This document shows positions 36,547 to 44,472 of a DNA stretch of 64,000 nt, piece by piece; position 1 is the stretch's first letter, and every line of letters begins with the position of its first letter. The stretch lies in contig NZ_LWAE01000002.1 of the NCBI RefSeq assembly GCF_001623875.1, positions 310,001-374,000 of the forward strand. The letters run 5' to 3'. The notes beneath the pieces are model-generated. The model saw only the letters and a program-made list of their open reading frames with translations. It searched no databases and was not told the origin of the DNA. Position numbers and translations under genes: made by a program. This DNA is from Clostridium magnum DSM 2767 (lineage in GTDB: Bacteria; Bacillota; Clostridia; Clostridiales; Clostridiaceae).

Positions 36547-36726
36547 ATGGAAAATCATGAAGTGAAGAGTATCGGAAACAACGATAAGGAAAAAAACTAT
36601 ATACAAGAAGATATAAAAAAACAAATTGATAATATGCTGTCCTTTGGTTCAGAGAACCTGGGATTAAACAGAGTAGAGGACGATAATACGGCAGAAGCCA
36701 GATTGAAAGAAGATATAAATAAGTAA
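36547..36726 (+). CDS. Small polar protein, 59 residues
   Basis: 59 residues starting MENHEVKSIGNNDKEKNY. ATGAGGTGA lies eight bases before the ATG. Very hydrophilic with a predicted helix (QEDIKKQIDNMLSFGSENLG) and an acidic C-terminus (NTAEARLKEDINK). No family is recognised. It is similar in character to the other tiny soluble proteins of this window. Confidence 0.6.
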   Translation: MENHEVKSIGNNDKEKNYIQEDIKKQIDNMLSFGSENLGLNRVEDDNTAEARLKEDINK

Positions 36727-36838
36727 TAGAAAAATAATTTGCATTCATTTTGATAAAATTCTTCAGTACTAATTTAATCCTAATTTATGCATAAAGTTTT
36801 ATTTTTTAGAATATGTAAAATTAGGAGGGGGTTTTACG

Positions 36839-37102
36839 ATGGTTAACACTGTGGTATGCAAAGAAGAGGGATGTATTGGCAATAGGTTTAAGATTAGTGT
36901 ACAAAGGTTAAAAATAATTTTAATATGCATAGAGTGTGGAGGATTTGAAAAATATAATAAAGAGATGAATTCAAATGTGCCGACTATTTGTAGAAGCTGT
37001 GGTGAAGAAATTTTTAAGGTAAGTAAGGATGCCAGAAAAGGTGAAATGTATTTTGAATGTGAAGATTGTGGAAAAAAGTTTACCTTTACTCTTGTGAAGT
37101 AA
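36839..37102 (+). CDS. Zinc-ribbon-like small protein, 87 residues
   Basis: 87 residues with four cysteine pairs or half-pairs: VVCKEEGCIG, LICIECGG, TICRSCGEE and FECEDCGKKF. The last two fit a zinc ribbon; the first two may make a second one. AGGAGGGGG precedes the ATG. Probably a small metal-binding, nucleic-acid- or protein-interacting protein. No specific family is recognised. Confidence 0.7.
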   Translation: MVNTVVCKEEGCIGNRFKISVQRLKIILICIECGGFEKYNKEMNSNVPTICRSCGEEIFKVSKDARKGEMYFECEDCGKKFTFTLVK

Positions 37103-37217
37103 TAATTAAAAATGTAATTGCTGTATAAAATGAAGATAGCTACTAAGACTGTTTTAAAGGATATGGTATTAGTAGTTTCTAAAGTTTATTCAGCAATTTT
37201 TATTTCTGTAGATTATA

Positions 37218-37350
37218 TTTATCCGATGATTAGCCGCTCTAATACTCCCGCTTCTCAAAGCGATAGTAAAGAGCGGCTACATCCCTGGATTCGTTCAACT
37301 AAGAATCAGTTAGAGTTTGAAACTCCAACTGATTCAAGTTTCCACTTCAT
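37218..37350 (-). repeat. Dispersed two-hairpin element, copy F1
   Basis: A full copy of the short-loop type on the minus strand. It ends CACTTCAT on the left-end side and starts TTTATCCGATGA on the right-end side. Hairpin 1 pairs GTTGGAGTTTC/AAACTCTAAC (minus strand). Hairpin 2 has CGCTCTTTACTATCGC/AAGCGGGAG. Confidence 0.88.
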
Positions 37351-37400
37351 CCGATGACTACCCGCTCTAATACGCCCTCTTATTCAAGTTTCTACTTCAT
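37351..37400 (-). repeat. Dispersed element, copy F2, deleted and tandem to F1
   Basis: Directly abuts F1, sharing the ATCCGATGA junction: right-end sequence CCGATGACTACCCGCTCTAA, then a jump to the left end CAAGTTTCTACTTCAT. It has lost both hairpins but kept both ends. The remaining bases before the next gene hold nothing else. Confidence 0.8.
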
Positions 37401-37460
37401 AATACATAAGTTTTGTTGTATTATGGTAATTAGATTAACAAAATTAAATGGGAGGTAGCT

Positions 37461-38270
37461 ATGAAGATATTAATTATTTGTTCTAAAAGTGGGGGAAGAT
37501 TCTTCCAAGGTGAGGCCTTTGTAAAAACCGATGGCATATTTGCCAATGAAAGAGTTATTCCTAATTTTAGGAATATTTTATACAGGGAAGATGAATTAGA
37601 AAAAAATCAGCATGATTTGATAGAGAAAGAATGTTTATTTTCAGAGAAGGTTGTGCAAATAGTTCACCTCCCTAATACATATGATATATTAATCGATGAT
37701 CCATTAGAATATTTCGTTGAAGATTTTAAATATCATGACTTAGCAATAGCTATAGGTATACATGAAGATATTCTTATAGAACTCCCAAGATTAATAAGTA
37801 AAAGTGGAGGAAAAGCCTTAATTGTGCCTCTAGAAAGTAGGACATGGCTTACAAAATGGGTAAGAGATAAAACTATAGAAGGATGCAATAAATATAATAT
37901 TGAATATGCCTTTCCAAAACCATTTTGTGCACTTGAACATGGAGATTTTAATTTAATAAATAATTTTATAGATGAATTTAGGGTCGGAAGACCAAAGTTT
38001 AGATTATTTGTAGATAAGGATAAGACAATTCTAAAGGCAAAAGTTTTAATTACTACGCCTTGCGGAAACTTATACAATATTTCAAAAAAACTAGAAGGTA
38101 AAAAACTAGGAAAAGAGGCAAAAGAAGCAGTTGCTAAGTACTGGCATAGTTTTTCTTGTCTTGGAGATGTACAGATTGATCCTGAGGTTGGAGATACTAT
38201 TGTTCATATAGGTGGACATATACACTACAGTGCAATTGATGATGCCGAGATAATTTACATAGATAAATAA
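37461..38270 (+). CDS. DUF166 family protein
   Basis: 269 residues resembling the DUF166 family found mainly in methanogens and clostridia. Notable segments: LAIAIGIHEDILIELPRLI, EYAFPKPFCALE, ITTPCGNLYNISKKLEG, and GDTIVHIGGHIHYSAI near the end. Conserved cysteines (PFCALE, TPCGN, FSCLGD) suggest a metal or Fe-S site. Some family members were once labelled thymidylate-synthase-like, without proof; function is unknown. AGGAGGTAG precedes the ATG. It stands alone behind two repeat copies. Confidence 0.75.
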   Translation: MKILIICSKSGGRFFQGEAFVKTDGIFANERVIPNFRNILYREDELEKNQHDLIEKECLFSEKVVQIVHLPNTYDILIDDPLEYFVEDFKYHDLAIAIGIHEDILIELPRLISKSGGKALIVPLESRTWLTKWVRDKTIEGCNKYNIEYAFPKPFCALEHGDFNLINNFIDEFRVGRPKFRLFVDKDKTILKAKVLITTPCGNLYNISKKLEGKKLGKEAKEAVAKYWHSFSCLGDVQIDPEVGDTIVHIGGHIHYSAIDDAEIIYIDK

Positions 38271-38340
38271 CATCCAATGCAAATAAGGTGTCCTAGCTCA
38301 ATATTTATATATTTACCATATAGAAAAAGCATCAGACTCT

Positions 38341-39465
38341 TTAATCAAAAGAATCCGATACTTGAAATCCTAAAGGTGAAGATAAATTATTGATCTTTTT
38401 CAAAACTCTTTCCTTAGAATCACCTTCTAAAGGAGTTGGGCAATAATCATTTTTATAATTTACAGAGGAGATGCTGAAAGGAATGGCTCTTACACTATAC
38501 TTTTCAAGATTGTTATTGTTAAAAGAAAATTTAGCCTGTAATACAAAGGTATCTTTATCACGAGGGTTTGAATTCCCGCCAAAGCAGAAATTTCCTAAGC
38601 TGTAGCAGATAATTTTATCTTTATATTTTTCTATGCCTTGAACTACATGAGGGTGATGTCCAATTACTAAGTCTGCACCTTGATCTACAGCGTAATGAGC
38701 AATGCTTTTTTGCGTGGAGTTAGGATAGTAGCTGTTTTCTTCACCCCAATGAAAATTAATTATTACTACACAATTTTCAGCTTTTAATTCCTCTATATCT
38801 TTTTTTAGTTTATCAATTAACCTATCATTATATTGCCATCCAGTGTAGCCTAAAAAACCGAGTTTAACACCGTTGATTTCCTTTATCCATTTATTATTTT
38901 CTCCAAAATAATTGATATTATTTTGTTTAAGTGTTGATATAGTATCGGTAAATCCCTTATCTAAGTAATCCCGTGTATGATTATTAGATATATTAACCCC
39001 TTCAATAGAGCCTAGAATTAAAGCTTTAGAAAATTCTGGTGGTGCTTTAAAGGTAAAGGTTTTCTCAGCCCTTTCAGTAGCATTGGTGAAGGTAGTTTCA
39101 AGATTTACAATAGTTATATCATCTTTTTGAAAAATTGGTGCTGAATTTTTAAATAAATAGGAATAATCATTATTACGATCTCTAACTATAGTGGGTAGAG
39201 AGGTACTTCTATCAAAGGATGGATCAGTTCCAATGGTACAGTCACCAGCACTACTCAATAAAATTTCTACATTACGGTTTGTTTCGATTTTTTTATTATC
39301 AGAGATTACAGTAGAAGTTGGAGTAACTGAGGCAACAGATTTGTTTTTGGGGGAATATGTGATTTTGGTTGACATATATAACAAAAATAAAAATAAAATT
39401 GTAAATATAGAGATAATGGCTTTTTTTCGCTTTTTCAAATTATTTTTTCTTCTAGTTTTAACCAT
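38341..39465 (-). CDS. CapA family protein (poly-gamma-glutamate synthesis type)
   Basis: 374 residues. An N-terminal membrane anchor (AIISIFTILFLFLLYMSTKI) and a CapA/PgsA metallophosphatase-like domain with SSAGDCTIG, NLETTFTNA, NNHTRDYLDKG, INFHWGEE and VIGHHPHVVQGIEKY. Proteins of this family act outside the membrane in poly-gamma-glutamate capsule handling or as phosphatases of unknown substrate. No capB or capC genes lie nearby, so a capsule role is unproven. AAAGGAT precedes the ATG. Confidence 0.88.
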   Translation of the reverse strand: MVKTRRKNNLKKRKKAIISIFTILFLFLLYMSTKITYSPKNKSVASVTPTSTVISDNKKIETNRNVEILLSSAGDCTIGTDPSFDRSTSLPTIVRDRNNDYSYLFKNSAPIFQKDDITIVNLETTFTNATERAEKTFTFKAPPEFSKALILGSIEGVNISNNHTRDYLDKGFTDTISTLKQNNINYFGENNKWIKEINGVKLGFLGYTGWQYNDRLIDKLKKDIEELKAENCVVIINFHWGEENSYYPNSTQKSIAHYAVDQGADLVIGHHPHVVQGIEKYKDKIICYSLGNFCFGGNSNPRDKDTFVLQAKFSFNNNNLEKYSVRAIPFSISSVNYKNDYCPTPLEGDSKERVLKKINNLSSPLGFQVSDSFD

Positions 39466-39728
39466 AGGCAGTAATCCTTTCTTTATCCTAATATATTCTA
39501 TTATACAACATTTTATGTGCTAAAAATACAATATTAACATATTTTAGATAGGTTGATTCTAATGAAAATAAGAGTAAAAAATTAAATTATAGAGGAATCA
39601 AAATGCTAAAATAAATAAAATAGATTTCAACAAATATTGTTCTTTTACTTTATGTAAATTATAATTTGTCTATAGAGAAAATTTCATAGTATGTAGAGGA
39701 ATAATGAAAGGATAATGGAGGAATTTAA

Positions 39729-40223
39729 ATGATTAGTTATGTGGTGGCAATGGATAAAAATAATGTCATAGGAAAGGATAATGCTCTTCCTTGGCATTTA
39801 CCTAACGACTTGCAAAAATTTAAGACAATCACAACAAGTAAATCTCAGACAATTATAATGGGAAGAAAAACCTTTGAATCTCTTCCTAATATATTACCGG
39901 ATAGACATCATATTGTTTTAACCAGAGATAAAAATTATAAGATTGAAGATCATAGAGTTACTGTAGTTAATAAAATAAAAGACATAGAACTATTAGCAGC
40001 GGATAATAAAGAATATTTTGTTATAGGTGGAGGAGAAATCTTTAATTTGTTATTTCCATATGCAGAGAAGATGTACATAACTAAAATAGATGAAGATTTT
40101 AAAGGAGATACTTTTTTTCCGAAATATTATGGAACTGAATGGGAGATTATCGAGGAAAAAAAGGGCTTAGTTGATGAGAATAATAAATATGAACATAAAT
40201 TTATTGTGTTACAACGGATATGA
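39729..40223 (+). CDS. folA: Dihydrofolate reductase
   Basis: 164 residues. VVAMDKNNVIGKDNALPWHLPNDLQKFK, IIMGRKTFESLP and YFVIGGGEIFNLLFPYAEKMYIT are the classic DHFR segments. It reduces dihydrofolate to tetrahydrofolate with NADPH, downstream of the product of the pab-folP operon. GGAGG precedes the ATG. It is a single gene; thyA is not in the window. Repeat copy G follows. Confidence 0.96.
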   Translation: MISYVVAMDKNNVIGKDNALPWHLPNDLQKFKTITTSKSQTIIMGRKTFESLPNILPDRHHIVLTRDKNYKIEDHRVTVVNKIKDIELLAADNKEYFVIGGGEIFNLLFPYAEKMYITKIDEDFKGDTFFPKYYGTEWEIIEEKKGLVDENNKYEHKFIVLQRI

Positions 40224-40246
40224 GGATCATAATATCTAACAATTAA

Positions 40247-40434
40247 ATGAAGTGTAAACTTGAATCAGATAGGGTTTCAGACCCTATCTGATTCTTAGTT
40301 GAACGAATCCAGGGGCATAGCCGCTCTTTGCTCCCACTTTGGAGAAAAGCAGAGAACCAAAATCTATGATTTTGTATGAATCGCTTTCACAGAGTGCGTA
40401 TGGGAGTATTAGAGCGGGTAGCCATCGGATAAAA
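40247..40434 (+). repeat. Dispersed two-hairpin element, copy G (long hairpin 2)
   Basis: Ends ATGAAGTGTAAACTTGAATC and GCCATCGGATAAAA. Hairpin 1 is short and perfect (CAGATAGGGTTTC/AGACCCTATCTG). Hairpin 2 has an insert of about 60 bases at its tip (GAGAAAAGCAGAGA...GAGTGCGTATGGGAG) that is shared with copy K. Confidence 0.9.
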
Positions 40435-40522
40435 AAAGGGGTAGAAGTTATTAGACGTGATGAGAAACTCCTACCTCTTTTTTTAGATATTTTAATTATA
40501 AGGATAGCCAATATTTTAACTT

Positions 40523-40729
40523 CTATTTTAGTATCTCATATCCTGTGTTTTTTATACATCTTTCTATTACTTCTGGAGTAGCTGGATCGTTGTATTGTAT
40601 ATCCATAGTACCTCTGCTAAGATCTACGGAAATATCCTGAACGCCTTCTATCTTATCTAAAGCATTTTTTACTTTTGTTTTACTTTGAGTACCAGCTAAT
40701 CCGCCGACATTATAATGTACTAATTTCAT
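40523..40729 (-). CDS. HMA-like protein lacking the CxxC metal site
   Basis: 68 residues with the ferredoxin-like beta-alpha-beta layout of heavy-metal-associated domains (KVKNALDKIEGVQDISVDLSRG, VIERCIKNTGYEI). The metal loop that should read GMxCxxC is GLAGTQSKTKV, so it cannot bind copper in the usual way. AAAGGGGAC precedes the ATG. It could be a degenerate metallochaperone or have a protein-binding role. Confidence 0.75.
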   Translation of the reverse strand: MKLVHYNVGGLAGTQSKTKVKNALDKIEGVQDISVDLSRGTMDIQYNDPATPEVIERCIKNTGYEILK

Positions 40730-40792
40730 AAATTAAGTCCCCTTTCTAATAATAAAGTTATCTACAAAGATAGTATTGGAAGAAAAGATAAT

Positions 40793-40822
40793 TTTTATCC
40801 GACGACTGTTAGTTCTAAATAT
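40793..40822 (-). repeat. Remnant of dispersed element (right end), copy O
   Basis: TTTTTATCCGACGACTGTTAGTTCTAA matches the right end of the element on the minus strand with several changes; the rest is gone. Confidence 0.45.
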
Positions 40823-40902
40823 TTAAAAGAATAAAAGTGATTTTTTATAACATAATTATATAATGTACTCTTTTTTATTTCATTGATAAGGGAGATAGAA
40901 TT

Positions 40903-42423
40903 ATGCCGGAAAAATATTGGCCTGAAACAGTTATATTATGGGGTGCCGGAGCTACTAAACCTCTTGGACTCTATGCTACTAAGGAATTAATACAGTTAGT
41001 AATAAAAATAAATGATAACGATTTTTCATTTTTGGAAAATAAAAATGAAGAATTAAAAAACGCTTTCAAAAAGTTGGTTACAGTAGATCTAATTAAAGAT
41101 AATAAGTTATCAAAAATATATGATCTAAAAGCATTAGAAATTATAATAAATACAAATCCTAAACTAAATATGCATGAGCTTTTTACTATGCTGGATCAAT
41201 TAATAGATAATGATATGGGATTCAATGCTTTTTGCAAAGGTAAAACTGAGTTTTTAAGAGTTGAAAGAATAAAGGGAGCTAAAAGGTGTCTGATTTTACT
41301 TATAGAGGAGTTAGAGAGGCTTAGCGTGCAAAAAGAGCCTGGATATATGGATAGTGTTAATGTGGAACCATATTATCAATTATCCAAAATACTTACAGAG
41401 CTTATGAAAGAAGAAGCAAAATACTTTGAAGAAAGAGGATATAAGAGAGATACAAGAAGATTTTATCTTTATTCTTATGCAATAATATCTTTCAATTGGG
41501 ATCCAATATTACTTTGGAATCTATTTAATGCCCACAAAGAACAAAATGATAACCCAATGTATTTAGAGGGGGGGCTAAAGCTTAGACTATTTGATGATTT
41601 TGGAACGAAGATAGCATCAACAGAAATAGACAGTGATGAATCAGAAATATGGTATACCGCTGATGAATCACAATGTAAAAGAGTTAATGATTATAAATAC
41701 CCATCTAGAATTATTAGAGTAGGTAAGATTCTTTTTCCCCATGGTATATTTGGCTCAAGAATATGTCCTGAATGTGGTAAATATATAACTACTTTTGGGG
41801 GACGTTGGGATAGACTATCTACAGAGGTCTTTGGACCATCAGTTTCAAAGGGGCTTCAGAGTAACTGGCAGTATAAAACTAAGAGAGAAAGTAAGTACAA
41901 AAGAGGTGCTTTAGAATGTCCTTATTGTGGACAGATAACATATCCTTATGATATGCCACTCATAATGCAAACCTTGGCAAAGAAAAGAAGTATATCTCCA
42001 CTGGAAGAGATAAAGACAGAAATGGGGCTTCTAATGAAAAATGCAAAGCATATAATATTTGCAGGATATAGTTTACCTTTAGATGACATTATGGTTAAGA
42101 CTTTTTTTATGTCATCTATAGCAGGTAATGATAGAAATAAGCTTAAGTGTACAGTAATAAATTATGACGAGGATTATAAAGATGGAGAGAATTGGCTTAG
42201 AGGCGAAAGTATAGGTAAATATATAAAGGAGAGTACTAATAAATCAGTTGTAGAATGTATAGAAAATGTCTGTGATATATTTAATTTACAGAATGTAAGA
42301 GTATCTTTAAAAGGAATGCCTGATGTATTTATGAAAAATGGCAAATGTGAGAAAGAAAAGGTAATTGATTTGTTGTATCCAAAAGAATATTTCAGGGAGG
42401 GGTTTCCTTTAATAAGAGAGTAA
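40903..42423 (+). CDS. SIR2-like domain protein with zinc knuckles
   Basis: 506 residues. A Rossmann start LWGAGATKPLGLYAT (13-26), then SFNWD (196-200), where SIR2-type NAD enzymes have TxNYD, FPHGIFG (279-285) in the place of the catalytic-His HG motif, and AGYSLPLDD (387-395), a hallmark of SIR2-like proteins. Two CxxC pairs (C288/C291 and C339/C342) form a zinc ribbon. This fits the SIR2-like family, several members of which are NADases in phage defence, rather than the classic deacetylases. It stands alone; GGGAGAT precedes the ATG. Family placement is good, function is inference. Confidence 0.75.
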   Translation: MPEKYWPETVILWGAGATKPLGLYATKELIQLVIKINDNDFSFLENKNEELKNAFKKLVTVDLIKDNKLSKIYDLKALEIIINTNPKLNMHELFTMLDQLIDNDMGFNAFCKGKTEFLRVERIKGAKRCLILLIEELERLSVQKEPGYMDSVNVEPYYQLSKILTELMKEEAKYFEERGYKRDTRRFYLYSYAIISFNWDPILLWNLFNAHKEQNDNPMYLEGGLKLRLFDDFGTKIASTEIDSDESEIWYTADESQCKRVNDYKYPSRIIRVGKILFPHGIFGSRICPECGKYITTFGGRWDRLSTEVFGPSVSKGLQSNWQYKTKRESKYKRGALECPYCGQITYPYDMPLIMQTLAKKRSISPLEEIKTEMGLLMKNAKHIIFAGYSLPLDDIMVKTFFMSSIAGNDRNKLKCTVINYDEDYKDGENWLRGESIGKYIKESTNKSVVECIENVCDIFNLQNVRVSLKGMPDVFMKNGKCEKEKVIDLLYPKEYFREGFPLIRE

Positions 42424-42483
42424 TGAAATAAAGCTTTAGTAAGTTTTTAGAAAAATTACAATTTTGGGAATTTATCCGTTGTA

Positions 42484-42511
42484 TTGAAATTCTTTTTAAA
42501 CGTGATAAAAT
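42484..42511 (+). promoter_or_regulatory. Promoter of the ECF S-component gene
   Basis: TTGAAA (42484-42489), 16 bases, TAAAAT (42506-42511). A leader of about 85 bases follows (GTCGG... GTCCG... ACGGAGG), too short and unlike any riboswitch I know. Confidence 0.55.
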
Positions 42512-42603
42512 TATAGTGTCGGTATTCTCAAGAAACTGAACACAATGTTATGTAAAGGGAAGGTCCGAATTATATCCAACAGGAATAAGAACGGAGGAGA
42601 GTT

Positions 42604-43194
42604 ATGGAAAAAGGATTAAGAACATCGCCAAGAATTGGAACAAGACAAATCACTGTAATTGGAATGCTTTCAGCTATTTCAATTGTACTAGGGGTAACAG
42701 GTTTAGGATTTATACCTATTCCACCTGTTAAGGCAACTATAATGCATGTGCCTGTTATTATAGGTGCAATGCTAGAAGGACCAGTAGTAGGTGCTGCGGT
42801 AGGATTGATATTTGGTATCTTTAGTGTAGTACAATCTATTACTACACCAACGCCAGTTTCATTTGTCTTTATGAATCCACTAGTATCAATACTTCCAAGA
42901 ATACTTATAGGTATAACAACTTACTATACTTATAAGATGATGAAAACAAATGTGAAAACTATAAATATGGTAGTTGCAGCAGCAGTTGGTTCACTTACTA
43001 ATACAATAGGTGTATTAGGAATGATCTTTTTACTGTATTTAGAACCTTATGCAAAGGTATTGCATCTAAGCGTTAGTGCAGCTAAGAAGGGAATATTAGC
43101 AGTTGGAATAACTAATGGTATTCCAGAAACAATCCTATCAGCAGTTATAACCGCTGCTGTTGTAGCTTCAATTAATAAAATAAGACGTAAATAA
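42604..43194 (+). CDS. ECF transporter S-component
   Basis: 196 residues with about six membrane helices and an N-terminal TRQITVIGMLSAISIVLG typical of S-components, plus GFIPIPPVKATIMHVPVIIGAMLEGP and VGLIFGIFSVVQS. S-components bind a vitamin or other micronutrient and share an energising EcfAAT module encoded elsewhere. The IPxPxxKATIMHIPVIIGA style is seen in the group that includes pantothenate-type and unassigned proteins, so the ligand is not assigned. CGGAGGAG precedes the ATG. A strong terminator follows. Confidence 0.85.
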   Translation: MEKGLRTSPRIGTRQITVIGMLSAISIVLGVTGLGFIPIPPVKATIMHVPVIIGAMLEGPVVGAAVGLIFGIFSVVQSITTPTPVSFVFMNPLVSILPRILIGITTYYTYKMMKTNVKTINMVVAAAVGSLTNTIGVLGMIFLLYLEPYAKVLHLSVSAAKKGILAVGITNGIPETILSAVITAAVVASINKIRRK

Positions 43195-43198
43195 TCAG

Positions 43199-43245
43199 TA
43201 AAAAGTCTTCAGGTGGATATTAATCTACTTGGAGACTTTTTTAGA
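43199..43245 (+). terminator. Terminator after the S-component gene
   Basis: AAAAAGTCTTCAGGTGGAT pairs imperfectly with ATCTACTTGGAGACTTTTT. Confidence 0.8.
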
Positions 43246-43406
43246 TCTAGTTACCTTAATTGTCCAATAATTATAACATCAATGTATTTCAGTTATGCAC
43301 TTGGAGTGGATGACTGAATCAAGGTTTATTATTTTAGCAGATTAATATTGAGTAAATTTGGAATTTGTCATAAAATTAATTAGATAATACAGGCAGGAGG
43401 AGAAGC

Positions 43407-44369
43407 ATGAAAGAGATTTTGGTAAATAATATAGAAGGGATAAAAATAGGGAATGCACAAAATTTAGAGGGACCTACAGGGTGTACTGTAGTTATATGCG
43501 AAGAAGGTGCCGCAGCAGGTGTAGATGTAAGAGGAGGATCACCAGGGACTAGAGAAACAGATCTGTTAGATCCTGTAAATCTTGTAGATAAAATTCATGC
43601 TGTAGTTTTATCTGGAGGTAGTGCCTTTGGCCTAGATGCAGCAAGTGGTGTTATGCAGTACTTAGAAGAAAAAAATGTAGGCTTTGATGTTAGTGTTACA
43701 AAGGTTCCTATAGTATGTTCGGCAGTTCTTTTTGATTTAATAATTGGAGATCATAGAATAAGACCAGATAAAGCAATGGGGTATGAAGCTTGTAAAAATT
43801 CAGAAACTAATAAGATCAGCGAAGGTAATATAGGAGCGGGAGCAGGTGCCACTGTTGGAAAAATACTTGGTCCTCATAATTCTATGAAGGGAGGACTTGG
43901 GTGCTATGCAGTTCAAGTTGGAGAACTTCAAGTAGGAGCAGTTATTGCTGTTAATTGCCTTGGTGATATTATTGAACCAAGCACAGGTAAAATTATTGCT
44001 GGAGCATTAAATGAAAATAAAAAGACCTTTGCTGATACAGAAGAAATTATGATTTCTAGGTATTCGGAAAAGAAAAACTTGTTTAGTGGAAATACTACAA
44101 TCGGAGTAGTTATTACTAACGGAAAGTTTACTAAATCAGAAATGAATAAGATAGCATCGATGGCACACAACGGATATGGAAGAGCTATGAGACCAGCTCA
44201 TTCTATCTTTGATGGAGACACTATTTTTACAATGTCAACAGGCAAAATAGATGCGGATATAAATGTAGTTGGTCTTTTAGCTGCAAGAGTGGTTGAGCAA
44301 GCAGTGGTGAGAGCTGTTAAAAATGCTGAAGGTATTTTAGGGTATAAAGCTTATAGTGATATGTTTTAA
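43407..44369 (+). CDS. P1 family (DmpA-like) peptidase
   Basis: 320 residues of the N-terminal-nucleophile P1/S58 family. Motifs: EGPTGCTVVICEEGA, RGGSPGTRETDLLDP, VLSGGSAFGLDAA, GAGAGATVGK and the self-cleavage/nucleophile segment SGNTTIGVVITN, where Thr would become the new N-terminus. DmpA-like enzymes release D- or beta-amino acids or other N-terminal residues from small peptides. GGAGGAG precedes the ATG. The preceding ECF S-component has its own terminator, so a functional link is only possible. Confidence 0.9.
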   Translation: MKEILVNNIEGIKIGNAQNLEGPTGCTVVICEEGAAAGVDVRGGSPGTRETDLLDPVNLVDKIHAVVLSGGSAFGLDAASGVMQYLEEKNVGFDVSVTKVPIVCSAVLFDLIIGDHRIRPDKAMGYEACKNSETNKISEGNIGAGAGATVGKILGPHNSMKGGLGCYAVQVGELQVGAVIAVNCLGDIIEPSTGKIIAGALNENKKTFADTEEIMISRYSEKKNLFSGNTTIGVVITNGKFTKSEMNKIASMAHNGYGRAMRPAHSIFDGDTIFTMSTGKIDADINVVGLLAARVVEQAVVRAVKNAEGILGYKAYSDMF

Positions 44370-44472
44370 TTATTATTTTATTTGATAATTACTAATTTTT
44401 GCAATTTGTGATAGAATAAAATTAAATTATAAGCAAATCTTATATAATAGTAAGTAGAAGGAGATGATTTTT

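Noticed and set aside
36491..36748. An 85-codon minus-strand frame opposite the 59-residue gene
   Set aside because: The plus-strand gene has a proper ribosome site and start; the minus frame is Tyr- and Leu-rich antisense noise.
37118..37357. A 79-codon plus-strand frame running through repeat copy F1
   Set aside because: No ribosome site, and most of it is repeat sequence read antisense; the frame is a by-product of the element.
40339..40581. An 80-codon frame through repeat copy G
   Set aside because: Same reason: it lies in the repeat and then antisense to the HMA-like gene, with no ribosome site.
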